The notes under the pieces: model-generated
What the model saw: the letters and a program-made list of their open reading frames with translations, nothing else
Database searches by the model: none
What the model was told of the DNA's origin: nothing
Assembly: GCA_050948665.1 (NCBI GenBank)
Contig: JBMNEH010000001.1
Coordinates: 682,001-746,000, forward strand
DNA: 64,000 nt
Reading direction: 5' to 3'
From: JBMNEH01 sp050948665
Lineage (GTDB): Bacteria > Bacillota > Clostridia > Christensenellales > UMGS416
In this document: one piece after another, positions 44,641 through 53,789 of the stretch
Layout: each line of letters opens with the position of its first letter
Numbering within the stretch: position 1 is the stretch's first letter
Program-made: the position numbers and the translations under genes

Positions 44641-45369
44641 TTACAAAATTCCGGCACCGCAGGCGCGGCCGCCGTCGATCGTGATATTCTCGCCGGTGAT
44701 GAAGGCTGCCTTGTCGGAACAGAGATAAAGCACCAAGTCTACCACCTCTTCAGGTGCTGCCGCCCGTCCCAGTAGGGTTTTCATGTTCTTCATCGCTTCC
44801 CGTGTCAGTACCGGACCGGGAGATACGCAGACGCTCCGAACTCCGTAAGGCGCGCCCATGATTGCCAGCGACTTTGTCAGCCCCAGCAGGCCTGCTTTGG
44901 AGGCGCTGTATTCTGCCGCACGGCTGCCGGTAATACCGTCGATGGAGCCGATATTGACGATAACTCCCTGTTTCTGCGCCGCCATAAGGTTGAATACCGC
45001 CCTGGCCATGTAAATCGGAGCCTTGAAGTTAACGTCGATGCCCCATTCAATGGCTTCAGGAGAGAGATCATTAAAGTCTTTGAATTCCCGGCATACCCGG
45101 GACGCGGCGCCGCCGGCATAGCTGATCGTGATATCCACTCTGCCCAATGCGGTATGGGTGAATTCCACCGCCGCGGCAACCTGCTGATAACTGCGGACAT
45201 CACATACCCGGGGAATGCCTCCGACATCAGCGGCAACCTGAAGCACAGCCTCCTCATTGATGTCCAGCATTACGACTTGCGCGCCCGATGCCACCAGCTT
45301 TTTTGCCGTCAGCATTCCCATACCGGAGGCCGCTCCGGTGATTAACGCCACTTTTCCGTTAAAACTCAT
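44641..45369 (-). CDS. Short-chain dehydrogenase/reductase
   Basis: This 242-aa Rossmann enzyme has TGAASGMG for NAD(P) binding, NIGS, and YSASK (catalytic Tyr-Lys, about residues 155-159). Its substrate is unknown. It follows aroD by 9 bases, so both may be one transcript; this suggests a quinate/shikimate-type or polyol substrate, which is inference. The Asp in MLDI (residues 34-37) favours NAD+ over NADP+. Confidence 0.85.
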   Translation of the reverse strand: MSFNGKVALITGAASGMGMLTAKKLVASGAQVVMLDINEEAVLQVAADVGGIPRVCDVRSYQQVAAAVEFTHTALGRVDITISYAGGAASRVCREFKDFNDLSPEAIEWGIDVNFKAPIYMARAVFNLMAAQKQGVIVNIGSIDGITGSRAAEYSASKAGLLGLTKSLAIMGAPYGVRSVCVSPGPVLTREAMKNMKTLLGRAAAPEEVVDLVLYLCSDKAAFITGENITIDGGRACGAGIL

Positions 45370-45378
45370 CTTCTCCTC

Positions 45379-46152
45379 CTATCGGGTAGGTTGATAATCC
45401 AGATTCTGATAAACTGCCCGAACCGCCCGCAGCAGCGGCTTATCCTTATGCCCACGGGGGGTATACCTCTGAACACACAGCACCATGCAGGAGCCCAGAA
45501 CCGGCGCCATCACCCGGTGTGCTTTTCCATGCTGGCCCATCATAATGAACAGGAATGGCTTGTCGAGGATATCCCGCAGCAGCGCTGTGGCGCGGATTCC
45601 CTCAAGCAGTTGCTCCTCGGTATCGATCTTCATGGCGATTTTTACGATGTCCGCGCCGCGGCGCTCCATTTCGAGTGCTTGCGCCAGCATCTGTTCAGTT
45701 GGTATGGGCGCCCATAGATGGCTGGAGACCATCACCTGTGCGCCGCCGGCGTGAATAGCGGCGATGTACTCTTTCTGTTTTTCTACCACCACCGGGTCAG
45801 TGGCCAGTTCAAATGGAGAGGAACCAAACAGATCCCCCATCATGTCCACGCAGCCCGCGCCGGCGGCTACCGCTTCCAGCTGCAGGGCAGCCAGCGTTTC
45901 GTCCGGTATCTCCGGGTGGTCATACCGGTAGTTGACGGTGAGGACCGGTTTATTCTCGGCATAGGAAAAAATGCGCGCAAGGGCTTCCCGGTTTTGGCAG
46001 GCTGGATCCAGTTTTTCCAAGTGGAGCAAAAAGCCGTCCGCTCCGTCATATACGGCATTTCGCATGGTGGAGATGAGATCGGTTTCGCTGCTGTCGGAAA
46101 GGGAGCAGACCAGGAACGGATGGCTGCCCTGAAGATTAAAAATCGGTTGCAT
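45379..46152 (-). CDS. aroD: Type I 3-dehydroquinate dehydratase
   Basis: This 257-aa TIM-barrel enzyme is related to class I dehydroquinases: DGADGFLLHLEKL, ADIVKIAM (Schiff-base Lys) and MMGQHGKAHRVMAP (substrate phosphate/carboxylate loop). It would convert 3-dehydroquinate to 3-dehydroshikimate. Match to canonical motifs is partial, so some members of this group may act on other substrates. ATG 46152 follows GGGAGG; a frame to 46218 runs through a tandem leader duplication. Confidence 0.75.
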   Translation of the reverse strand: MQPIFNLQGSHPFLVCSLSDSSETDLISTMRNAVYDGADGFLLHLEKLDPACQNREALARIFSYAENKPVLTVNYRYDHPEIPDETLAALQLEAVAAGAGCVDMMGDLFGSSPFELATDPVVVEKQKEYIAAIHAGGAQVMVSSHLWAPIPTEQMLAQALEMERRGADIVKIAMKIDTEEQLLEGIRATALLRDILDKPFLFIMMGQHGKAHRVMAPVLGSCMVLCVQRYTPRGHKDKPLLRAVRAVYQNLDYQPTR

Positions 46153-46160
46153 GCTATATC

Positions 46161-46231
46161 CTCCCATACTGTAAGCATATCTCATTTGACGGGAAAAATC
46201 TCCCCATACCGTAAGCATATCTCATTTGGCG
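46161..46231. repeat. Tandem duplication of the aroD leader
   Basis: Segments 46161-46191 and 46200-46231 are near-identical (ATACTGTAAGCATATCTCAT against ATACCGTAAGCATATCTCAT), about 38 bases apart. The inner copy carries the ribosome-binding site of aroD. Two copies of a promoter-proximal or operator element may result. Confidence 0.7.
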
Positions 46232-46317
46232 AAAGAAAACAATTTCATGAAGGGCTTCCTGTTTCGAGAAAAGCTACGGAATCATAGGCGTATCCCGGTA
46301 GAATTTTCGCGAAACGC

Positions 46318-46347
46318 TTGACAGGAAAGATACGGGGGGACTATGCT
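46318..46347 (+). promoter_or_regulatory. Promoter of the decayed AraC gene
   Basis: TTGACA (46318-46323), an 18-base spacer and TATGCT (46342-46347). The first codon of the AraC remnant is at 46366. Confidence 0.5.
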
Positions 46348-46365
46348 TGCGGAGAAGGAGCGGAT

Positions 46366-47043
46366 ATGGATTGGGACAGGCTGCTGGTGATCGGAGAGGT
46401 TGAGGCGATTCGGATGCGCAAACTGCGTGGGGAGCGGTTTAGGATGGAAAATCGTTCCTGTCACGGGCTGGCTTTTGTGACCTCCGACCGATACCGTTAT
46501 GCCCGTGGAGAGAAGAGTTGGATATCCGAGTCTTTGGATCATCTTACTTCCCCCGGGGCGATTCCTATGCACAGGAATGCCTGAAGGAGGATATGAGTCT
46601 TGTAATCTACTTCCGGGAGGAGGGCTTTCCTGATGAGCTGATACTGCTTCGTACGGGCAATCGGGAGAGCCCGCTGCGGGGAGAATGCTCGGATATTATC
46701 CGCTGCTGACGGACTGGAGAGGTTGCCTTTGATGTACGCCTTACTGTCCCAAACAGAAAAGGAGACGGCGCGTTCCTAAGCGTCGGCACCGGCGCTGGCG
46801 GAAACCGCATTGTCCGATCCCTCTTTAAATAGGAAGTATCTGGCGCAGCCGCCCATGATGTATCTGCGACTGCTCCGTATCGCTCGGGCGAAGGAGCTGC
46901 TTCTATCCGGAGAGACGGTGGAATCAGTGGCGGCGGCTTGCGGCTACAGCTGCGCCGCTTCCTTCTGCACTGCCTTCCGGCAGCAGGAGGCAGGCACGCC
47001 GGGAGATTTTATGCGGGACAAGGGAGAATATAAATGCCGGTAG
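46366..47043 (+). pseudogene. AraC-family transcription regulator, broken
   Basis: The frames are scattered but continuous in homology. Frame one (from 46366) has MDWDRLLVIGEVEAIRMRKL...FRMENRSCHGLAFVTSDRYRY. The next frame (about 46535-46707) has YFPRGDSYAQECLKEDMSLVIYFREEGFP. The third (46810-47043) has the AraC helix-turn-helix end: MYLRLLRIARAKELLLSGETVESVAAACGYSCAASFCTAFRQQEA (across its residues 17-60). A stretch before the last part seems to be deleted. It probably once controlled the hydrolase behind it or the aroD-SDR pair. Confidence 0.75.
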
Positions 47044-47762
47044 GAAAGAACAACAGGGAGAAAACCGCCATCCTTTTGGTGCACGGGCATATGGGATCGC
47101 CCCGGCAGTTTCGGGAATTGCTGCCGCTGCTGCCGGTCGGGGCGGATACGGTCTGCCTCACTTTGCCGGGGCATGCTGCCGATGTTGCTGCTTTCCGGAC
47201 TTCCGATAGGTCACAATGGCAAAGGGCGGTGATGGAAACGGTTGAGACTCTGCGGTCGGAGTATGACCGGCTTCTGCTGGTGGGACACTCGATGGGCGGA
47301 CTGTTGTTGACGTTGGAAGCCATACGGGATCCGGGGAAAATCCTCGGGATCGTAGCGCTGGCGCTCCCTTTGGGAATACGGCTGACCCGGCGGGGGATTG
47401 GCATTCGGCTGGCTGCCCTTCATCCGCCCCGGGAGGACGAGGATCCCGATGTGACAGCTGCCAGGAATCTCTGCGGTATTTCCGGATTGATCCCGAGGCA
47501 CATCCCGGGCTTGCTTCCCAACACGCTGGGGTTGATGGCGCTCATACGGGAAACGAACCGGCGGCTTCCCGGCCTCAATGTTCCCATGCTGGCGCTTCAG
47601 GGGCGGCGGGATGAAATCGTTTCGCCGGCAGCGGTGCGCAGGGCATGCGGGAAGAATCCTCGTATCACACTGGAGATGTTGGAAGGAACCTCACATTTCC
47701 GGTACCCTCCGGAGGCGCGGGCAAAGGTGGCGGAAAGGATCGCCGCTTTTCTGCCGGAATAA
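47034..47762 (+). CDS. Alpha/beta hydrolase (carboxylesterase or lipase-like)
   Basis: This 242-aa enzyme has the nucleophile elbow GHSMGG, HGHMGSPRQF (oxyanion region), Asp in GRRDEIV and His in GTSHFRYP. It would hydrolyse small esters or monoacylglycerols. It overlaps the end of the AraC remnant by 10 bases. Confidence 0.85.
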   Translation: MPVGKNNREKTAILLVHGHMGSPRQFRELLPLLPVGADTVCLTLPGHAADVAAFRTSDRSQWQRAVMETVETLRSEYDRLLLVGHSMGGLLLTLEAIRDPGKILGIVALALPLGIRLTRRGIGIRLAALHPPREDEDPDVTAARNLCGISGLIPRHIPGLLPNTLGLMALIRETNRRLPGLNVPMLALQGRRDEIVSPAAVRRACGKNPRITLEMLEGTSHFRYPPEARAKVAERIAAFLPE

Positions 47763-47846
47763 GAGTCTGCCGGCTTAAATGAGCTTGTCCGCCGATTGCG
47801 TTGTTTAAAACCCTGAATCTTGTCAGACATTTTGGTAATACGGTAC

Positions 47847-47875
47847 TTTCATATTTTATAGAGATATGGTACAAT
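47847..47875 (+). promoter_or_regulatory. Probable rnf promoter
   Basis: TTTCAT (47847-47852), a 17-base spacer and TACAAT (47870-47875), 46 bases before the rnfC start. The -35 match is weak. Confidence 0.4.
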
Positions 47876-47920
47876 CTCCGAAGCAACTGACTGATGCAAT
47901 ATGATGAAAGCGGTGAAAGC

Positions 47921-49285
47921 ATGCGGACAAAAACCTTCCGAAGCGGCATTCATCCCGTGCCGCAGCGCCATCATGGGAAGGACTATACAGCCGGATTGCC
48001 TGTGCGGGAGATGTTTGCTCCCCGGCATGTGGTGCTGCCGATGGCAAGCTTTATCGGCGCGCCGGCTGTACCCGTGGTAAAAAAGGGAGACCCGGTTACC
48101 GTAGGGCAGCTGGTGGCGGAAGCTTCCGGCTATATGTCGGTGCCCATCTACAGCTCAATATCCGGTAAGGTGTCAGCCGTAGAGGAAAGACCCCATTCCA
48201 GCGGGAAAACCAGTCTCTCGATCGTGATCGAGAACGACTATCAGGACACTTCTTTGCCGGAAGCGGCTGCCTATCCCCCTATGGAGGAGATGGAGCCGGC
48301 GGCTATACTGGCAGCGGTGAAAAAGGCGGGAATTACCGGTATGGGCGGAGCGACCTTTCCCACCCATGTAAAGATGTCCCCTCCCGCTGACTGTCCGATC
48401 GACTGTATTATCCTCAACGGCGCAGAGTGTGAGCCCTATCTGACCAGTGACCACCGGCTGATGCTTGAGGAGCCGGAGGCGGTGGTGGGAGGACTTCGGG
48501 CGCTGATGAAGACACTGGGAGCGAAGGACGGGATCATTGGTGTGGAAGTGAATAAAAAGGACGCCATTCTCGCCCTCAGAGAGGTCATACGTCAGGAGGA
48601 GGGGATCCGGGTGCAGCCTCTGCGTGTGAAGTACCCCCAGGGAGGCGAGAAACAGCTGATTTATGCCGTGACCCGCCGGGTGGTACCTTCCGGCGCTCTG
48701 CCTTCCACGGTGGGAGCGCTGGTAGTGAACGTAGCGACCGCCGCTTCAATACACCATGTGCTGACTACCGGTTTGCCCCCGGGTTCCCGGATTGTGACGG
48801 TAACCGGTCCCGGGGTAAAGGAGCCCGCAAACCTCCGGGTTCGATTCGGTACTTCCTTTGCGGATTGCATCGAAGCCTGTGGCGGCCTTGTCGGAGAGAA
48901 TTTACTGCTGATTTCCGGAGGACCTATGATGGGCATTGCCCAGGCAACGCCGGAGGTGCCCGTTATGCAGGGCACCAGCGGCATTCTTGTATTGCCCGGG
49001 AAGAAGGAAATTGTTTCCGCAGGCAGCTGCCTGCGCTGCGGAAGATGTGTGCAGGGCTGCCCCATGGGGCTGCTGCCTACCACTATTGCGTTCGCCGTAA
49101 AACGCAGGGATTTCGATGCCGCCCGGAGACTTCATGTCACCGATTGTATGGAGTGCGGCTCCTGCGCGTACCTGTGCCCCGGACGGGTGGAACTTCTCCA
49201 GTACCTGCGTTTGGGGAAGGCGGAGGTCACAAAACGGATCCGCGCCGAACAACAGAAAACCAAAGAGAAGGGGGCAGAGAAATGA
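47921..49285 (+). CDS. rnfC: Rnf complex subunit RnfC
   Basis: This 454-aa peripheral subunit accepts electrons from NADH or delivers them to it. It has an N-terminal barrel-sandwich, the NADH/FMN domain with GMGGATFPTHVK and GAECEPYL, and two 4Fe-4S clusters (CLRCGRCVQGCP and CMECGSCAYLCP). Rnf couples ferredoxin:NAD+ oxidoreduction to Na+ or H+ pumping. An ATG at 47921 with GGTGA upstream is preferred over 47894. It overlaps rnfD by four bases. Confidence 0.93.
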   Translation: MRTKTFRSGIHPVPQRHHGKDYTAGLPVREMFAPRHVVLPMASFIGAPAVPVVKKGDPVTVGQLVAEASGYMSVPIYSSISGKVSAVEERPHSSGKTSLSIVIENDYQDTSLPEAAAYPPMEEMEPAAILAAVKKAGITGMGGATFPTHVKMSPPADCPIDCIILNGAECEPYLTSDHRLMLEEPEAVVGGLRALMKTLGAKDGIIGVEVNKKDAILALREVIRQEEGIRVQPLRVKYPQGGEKQLIYAVTRRVVPSGALPSTVGALVVNVATAASIHHVLTTGLPPGSRIVTVTGPGVKEPANLRVRFGTSFADCIEACGGLVGENLLLISGGPMMGIAQATPEVPVMQGTSGILVLPGKKEIVSAGSCLRCGRCVQGCPMGLLPTTIAFAVKRRDFDAARRLHVTDCMECGSCAYLCPGRVELLQYLRLGKAEVTKRIRAEQQKTKEKGAEK

Positions 49286-50223
49286 ATTTCCGAGTAACAG
49301 CATCGCCCCATGCCCATGACAGCCTGACAACCCCCCGAATCATGGGGGATGTGCTGATCGCTCTCATTCCGGCTTGCGCCTGGGCGGTGTACGCTTACGG
49401 CTGGAGGGCGGGTGTGATCCTGCTGCTGTCCATCGCGACCGCTGTGGGCACCGAGGCGCTGATCGAAAAGCTGACCCATAAACCCATTACAGTACTGGAC
49501 CTTTCGGCTGCCGTAACCGGCGCGTTGCTGGCACTAAACCTGCCCGCCTCAGCGCCTCTGTGGCTGCCCGTTGTAGGCTCCGCTGTAGCCATAGCCGTTG
49601 TCAAGATGTGTTTTGGAGGCCTGGGGCACAATTTTATGAATCCAGCGCTGGCAGCCCGTTCGATACTGATGGTCAGCTGGCCAGCCTATATGTCGGGAGC
49701 GGCGTATACCGCGCCCACATTTTGGAAGGGCGTGGATGCGGTAGCTTCCGCAACCCCGCTTTCCGGGGGATCTTATACCCTAATGCAGCTCTTCCTGGGG
49801 CAGACGGGAGGCTGTATAGGAGAGGTTTCCGCCTTGGCGCTGATAATAGGCTTTGTGTATCTGTTGATACGGAGGATCATTTCATGGAGGATCCCCGTGG
49901 TCTATACATTTGTCGTATTCGTTATGACATTCCTGTTTCATGATTACAGCCTCTACGCCGCCACGTCGGGCATACTGTCTGGTGGATTGCTGCTGGGGGC
50001 GATTTTCATGGCTACGGATTATACTACCAGCCCTATGACCGCCTGGGGACAAATCGTCTACGCCCTGGGCTGCGGTTTGCTCACCTTTGTGATACGGTTT
50101 TTCGGTAGCTATCCAGAGGGGGTCAGCTTCTCCATACTGCTGATGAATGTGGCTACGCCGTTGATCGATCGGGCGATACCCACGCCCTTCGGCGTTAAAA
50201 AAGGAGGGAACCATGGAAAATAG
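49282..50223 (+). CDS. rnfD: Rnf complex subunit RnfD
   Basis: This 313-aa membrane protein (MNFRVTASPHAHDSLTTPRIMGDVLIAL) has about ten hydrophobic segments and the covalent FMN attachment region VASATPL (Thr158 predicted). ATG 49282 overlaps the rnfC stop. It overlaps rnfE by 11 bases, so there is no room for rnfG between them. Confidence 0.92.
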   Translation: MNFRVTASPHAHDSLTTPRIMGDVLIALIPACAWAVYAYGWRAGVILLLSIATAVGTEALIEKLTHKPITVLDLSAAVTGALLALNLPASAPLWLPVVGSAVAIAVVKMCFGGLGHNFMNPALAARSILMVSWPAYMSGAAYTAPTFWKGVDAVASATPLSGGSYTLMQLFLGQTGGCIGEVSALALIIGFVYLLIRRIISWRIPVVYTFVVFVMTFLFHDYSLYAATSGILSGGLLLGAIFMATDYTTSPMTAWGQIVYALGCGLLTFVIRFFGSYPEGVSFSILLMNVATPLIDRAIPTPFGVKKGGNHGK

Positions 50224-50815
50224 AGCGGCAGCGAAAACCTTTGTAAACGGCCTGATCTATGAGAATCCCACTTTCCGGCTGGTATTGGGAATGTGTCCCA
50301 CCCTGGCAGTAACCACCTCCGCATCTAACGGGCTCGGTATGGGGCTGGCTGCCACCTTTGTGCTGGTATGTTCCAATGTTGCCATCTCCCTTCTGCGGAA
50401 ATTTATTCCTGAAAAGGTAAGGATCCCCGCTTTTATCGTAGTGATTGCAGCTTTCACCACCATTGTACAGCTGCTGCTTGAAGCGTATGTCCCGGACTTG
50501 TATGATGCCCTGGGATTGTTTCTGCCGTTGATCGTGGTGAACTGCATTATCTTTGCCCGGGCGGAATCCTTTGCGTCCAAGAATCCCCCGCTACTTTCGG
50601 CAGTGGACGGACTGGGCATGGGGCTCGGCTTTTCTCTATCCCTTACGGTGATCGCCATGGTGCGGGAACTGTTGGGCGCCGGTACTCTGTTCGGACTGCA
50701 GATCTTCGGGAGCGGGTATTCCCCGGCGCTCGTGATGGTGATGGCTCCCGGCGCGTTTATTACTTTGGGTCTGCTGATGGGTCTGCTGAATCTCCTCAGC
50801 AAAAAGGAGGGTTAA
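50213..50815 (+). CDS. rnfE: Rnf complex subunit RnfE
   Basis: This 200-aa six-segment membrane protein has FVNGLIYENPTFRLVLGMCPTLAVTTSA and the conserved cysteine in NCIIFARAESFA. With RnfA it forms the membrane core and holds a buried Fe-S centre between the Cys residues. It ends directly at the rnfA start. Confidence 0.93.
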   Translation: MENRAAAKTFVNGLIYENPTFRLVLGMCPTLAVTTSASNGLGMGLAATFVLVCSNVAISLLRKFIPEKVRIPAFIVVIAAFTTIVQLLLEAYVPDLYDALGLFLPLIVVNCIIFARAESFASKNPPLLSAVDGLGMGLGFSLSLTVIAMVRELLGAGTLFGLQIFGSGYSPALVMVMAPGAFITLGLLMGLLNLLSKKEG

Positions 50816-51433
50816 ATGGATACCTTTATCAAGCTGACGCTGATCGTTCTGAGCACGGTCCTGGTCAACAATTTTGTACTCAACAAATTTCTGGGGATCT
50901 GCGCTTTTCTCGGCGTGTCCAAAAAGTTGGACAGCGCAATCGGAATGGGCCTGGCGGTCACCTTCGTCATGGCGCTGGCGTCCGTCATTACCTGGGTGGT
51001 GCAGGAATACCTGCTGTACCCCACCTGGCTGCTGAAGCTGGGGCTGACCTCGGTACCCGACCTGAGGTTCCTGCAGACGGTTACCTTTATACTGGTGATC
51101 GCGGCGTTGGTACAGTTTGTTGAGATGGTCATTCAGAAATCCTCTCCCGCGCTGTATTCCGCTTTAGGGGTATATCTGCCCCTGATCACCACCAACTGCG
51201 CGGTGCTGGGCGTGGCAATCTTGAATATCCAAAGCGAGTTTACTTTATTGGAATCCACTGTGAACGGTACCGGCGCTGCGTTGGGCTTTACCCTTGCGAT
51301 GATCCTCATGGCAGGGGTCCGGGAGAGACTGGAGGATTCTGACATACCCAGAGCGCTTGAGGGCTTTCCGATAGCGCTGATTACCGCAGGACTGCTGTCC
51401 ATTGCGTTTATGGGCTTTTCCGGGATGATATAG
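50816..51433 (+). CDS. rnfA: Rnf complex subunit RnfA
   Basis: This 205-aa six-segment membrane protein has VNNFVLNKFLGICAFLGVSKK and LITTNCAVLGVAI, with the two conserved cysteines that pair with RnfE. It starts on the base after the rnfE stop codon. Confidence 0.94.
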   Translation: MDTFIKLTLIVLSTVLVNNFVLNKFLGICAFLGVSKKLDSAIGMGLAVTFVMALASVITWVVQEYLLYPTWLLKLGLTSVPDLRFLQTVTFILVIAALVQFVEMVIQKSSPALYSALGVYLPLITTNCAVLGVAILNIQSEFTLLESTVNGTGAALGFTLAMILMAGVRERLEDSDIPRALEGFPIALITAGLLSIAFMGFSGMI

Positions 51434-51447
51434 GGAAGGAGGAGCGT

Positions 51448-52428
51448 ATGAAGGATATTTTGCTGGCGGCTTTGATACTGGGCGGCATGGGGGTGGTTCT
51501 GGGGCTGGTTCTGACACTGGCCAATCGCTTTCTGGGTGTGGAAAAGGACGCGGATGAGATCCATGTGCGCGAGTTGCTGCCCGGCGCAAACTGCGGCGGC
51601 TGCGGTTATCCCGGATGTGACGCGATGGCGAAGGCCATCGTAACCGGGGAAGCGCCTATAAACGGCTGCCCGGTGAATACGCCGAGCAATGTGGCTGCCA
51701 TAGCCAAGGTGCTCGGCGTGGAAGCAAAATCTATCGAACCATTGACTACGATTGTGGCTTGCAGGGGTGCTCTTTCCAAGACGCACCTGAAGTACCATTA
51801 TGAAGGGGTGGAGGACTGCGCCGCGGCCATGCAGCTAACCGAGGGTTATAAGGCCTGCCGGTTTGCCTGCCTGGGGTTGGGCAATTGTACCCAGGTATGT
51901 CCTACCGGCGCCATCCGTGTGGAGGACGGCCTGGCGGTAATCGATGAGAACAAGTGTATTACCTGCGGGAAGTGCGTCGCTGCCTGCCCCCGGGGTATCA
52001 TCATCATGATCCCCAAACGTTCCCCGGTGCAGGTGTTGTGTCGAAATCATACAAAGGGCAGGGAAGTACGGGAGGTATGCGATATGGGCTGCCTTGCCTG
52101 CGGCCTTTGCGCAAGGAGATGTCCCTTCGGGGCGATTACTATGAGGGATGACCTGCCGGTATTTGATTACAGCAAGTGCACCGGCTGCGGTGTCTGTGTG
52201 GATATCTGTCCCAACCATTGCATTACAAAGGACGTCATGGAGGAGCAGGTTGCCTTTATCATGGAGGACCTCTGTAACGGGTGCGGCAAATGCCAAGAGA
52301 CCTGCAAGTTCTCCGCCATAGAGGGAGAGAACGGAGACAAACGGAAGGTAGACCCCGACAAATGCCGAGGTTGCCAGCAATGCGGGGCGGTCTGCCCCGA
52401 GAAGGCGATCCGTATAATTCACAAGTAA
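51448..52428 (+). CDS. rnfB: Rnf complex subunit RnfB, multi-cluster ferredoxin
   Basis: This 326-aa subunit has an N-terminal membrane anchor, the ANCGGCGYPGC cluster, and a run of ferredoxin-type motifs: CRFACLGLGNCTQVCP, CITCGKCVAACP, CLACGLCARRCP, CTGCGVCVDICP, CNGCGKCQETCK, CRGCQQCGAVCP. It receives electrons from reduced ferredoxin. Six such motifs plus the first cluster fit the long clostridial RnfB type. It ends the operon, with a terminator 14 bases on. Confidence 0.95.
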   Translation: MKDILLAALILGGMGVVLGLVLTLANRFLGVEKDADEIHVRELLPGANCGGCGYPGCDAMAKAIVTGEAPINGCPVNTPSNVAAIAKVLGVEAKSIEPLTTIVACRGALSKTHLKYHYEGVEDCAAAMQLTEGYKACRFACLGLGNCTQVCPTGAIRVEDGLAVIDENKCITCGKCVAACPRGIIIMIPKRSPVQVLCRNHTKGREVREVCDMGCLACGLCARRCPFGAITMRDDLPVFDYSKCTGCGVCVDICPNHCITKDVMEEQVAFIMEDLCNGCGKCQETCKFSAIEGENGDKRKVDPDKCRGCQQCGAVCPEKAIRIIHK

Positions 52429-52441
52429 AAGGGATGTCATG

Positions 52442-52469
52442 CCGTCCGCTGAAAGGCGGGCGGTTTTTT
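52442..52469 (+). terminator. Terminator of the rnf operon
   Basis: CCGTCCGC (52442-52449) pairs with GCGGGCGG (52456-52463, one G-T pair), followed by T6. Confidence 0.85.
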
Positions 52470-52733
52470 CAGGAGGAAAGATTTGCCAGAGCCGATTCCA
52501 TGGGGAAGCGGAACAGACCGCCGTATCTTTCGGGTAAGCTGCTGCCGGTATGGGGGGTCTGTGGCAGGTCTTTCCCGGTGCGTAGATGGACTTTCACCGG
52601 TTTGTCCGGCATCTTCTCAGGGGGAGGCTGCCAAAGACAATCGGCGCCGTACAGAAAAGCGCATACTCATGAAGTTTGCAGAACAAGTTTTAGAGGTTTT
52701 ACAGTAACACCTTCCAAGTTTTCCGTCAGAAGT
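52470..52733. other. Gap without a supported gene (rnfB to isomerase, 387 bases in all)
   Basis: A short frame (52483-52707) is preceded by a ribosome-binding-like AGGAGG but has no recognisable family and repeats Arg and Ser in a non-coding manner. GC-rich stems are possible, but no known riboswitch was recognised. No call is made. Confidence 0.4.
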
Positions 52734-52739
52734 TTGGCA

Positions 52740-52767
52740 TTGCAAGTCTGCCGGGAAATGGTATAAT
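52740..52767 (+). promoter_or_regulatory. Promoter of the isomerase-like gene
   Basis: TTGCAA (52740-52745), a 16-base spacer and a consensus TATAAT (52762-52767), 49 bases before the start codon. Confidence 0.6.
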
Positions 52768-52815
52768 AAAAGCATACACAAGTGCTATGGCACATATAAA
52801 TGAAAGGAGAAACTC

Positions 52816-53613
52816 ATGTCTCATTTGAAAGCAGTACAGATGTATACCCTCCGCAAGGTTATTTCCGACAAAGCCAGCCTTACAGAGGCTTTAAAGAAAC
52901 TGAAGGCCATTGGCTATGACGGCGTGCAGGGAGGCCCCGCCAAGGGTATGACGGTACAGGAATACAAGGATTTGCTGGACTCCTTTGGACTGAAGGAGTG
53001 CTCCACCGGCGGCCGGCTGGATGCAATGGCCGCAGGGGATGTAAAAACCCAGGTAGAGAATGCCCGTATACTCGGCGTTACAGAAGTGAGCGTCGGCACC
53101 CTGCCCCGTGAGCTTCAGGACAGACCGGAGGGCTTTAAGGCTTTCGCCGCCCAACTGAATGCGGCGGGAAAAGCGCTGTATGATGCAGCCGGCCTGGCGG
53201 TCAACTATCACAACCATGCGTTGGAGTTCGCTTCCTTCGGAGGCGGCTTAATGGGTATGGACATCTTGTTTGAGGAAACCAATCCCCAGTATGTACATTT
53301 TACGCTGGATACCCACTGGGTCACTGCCGGCGGATGCAGCCCCGCCAAATGGATCCGCAAGGCAGCCGGCCGTATCCCCAATATCCATTTTAAAGATTAC
53401 GGCATCAACCCCGCAGCGGTGGAAATCATTGAGGGCGTCTCCAAACGCTTTGCGGAAATCGGAGAGGGCAACATCGATTGGCCCGAGGTCGTGGAAGCCT
53501 GTTTGAGTCTGAATGAAATCCGCGCTTATATTGTGGAGCAGGATCAGTGCCCCGGCGATCCCTTTGACTCATTGGAGATCTCCTTTAAGAAGCTGGTTTC
53601 CCTGGGCTTGTAA
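52816..53613 (+). CDS. Sugar phosphate isomerase/epimerase family TIM barrel
   Basis: This 265-aa protein of the xylose-isomerase-like (AP endonuclease 2) fold has metal-binding candidates in NYHNHALEF, LDTHW, HFKD and VEQDQ. These act as isomerases, epimerases or dehydratases on sugars or inositols; the substrate is unknown. It stands alone with its own promoter and terminator. GGAGAAA precedes ATG 52816. Confidence 0.85.
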   Translation: MSHLKAVQMYTLRKVISDKASLTEALKKLKAIGYDGVQGGPAKGMTVQEYKDLLDSFGLKECSTGGRLDAMAAGDVKTQVENARILGVTEVSVGTLPRELQDRPEGFKAFAAQLNAAGKALYDAAGLAVNYHNHALEFASFGGGLMGMDILFEETNPQYVHFTLDTHWVTAGGCSPAKWIRKAAGRIPNIHFKDYGINPAAVEIIEGVSKRFAEIGEGNIDWPEVVEACLSLNEIRAYIVEQDQCPGDPFDSLEISFKKLVSLGL

Positions 53614-53627
53614 TCAGCCTGACATCA

Positions 53628-53657
53628 GCCCGGAGTGCTTGCTCCGGGCGATTTTTT
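53628..53657 (+). terminator. Terminator after the isomerase-like gene
   Basis: GCCCGGAG (53628-53635) pairs with CTCCGGGC (53642-53649), followed by GATTTTTT. Confidence 0.85.
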
Positions 53658-53789
53658 GTTTTTCCGGAATCCCCGTGAAAAATCTTGGATAGGTTTATCG
53701 AAGATTCTGATTTTTTTTGTAAAATACTCCATACCGGGAAAAGAATATCCATGGTATGATAGTTTTAGAGCAATACAGTTGAGGTGTTC

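Noticed and set aside
52483..52707. 74-aa frame after rnfB
   Set aside because: Despite AGGAGG upstream, no domain and odd composition; left as unassigned gap.
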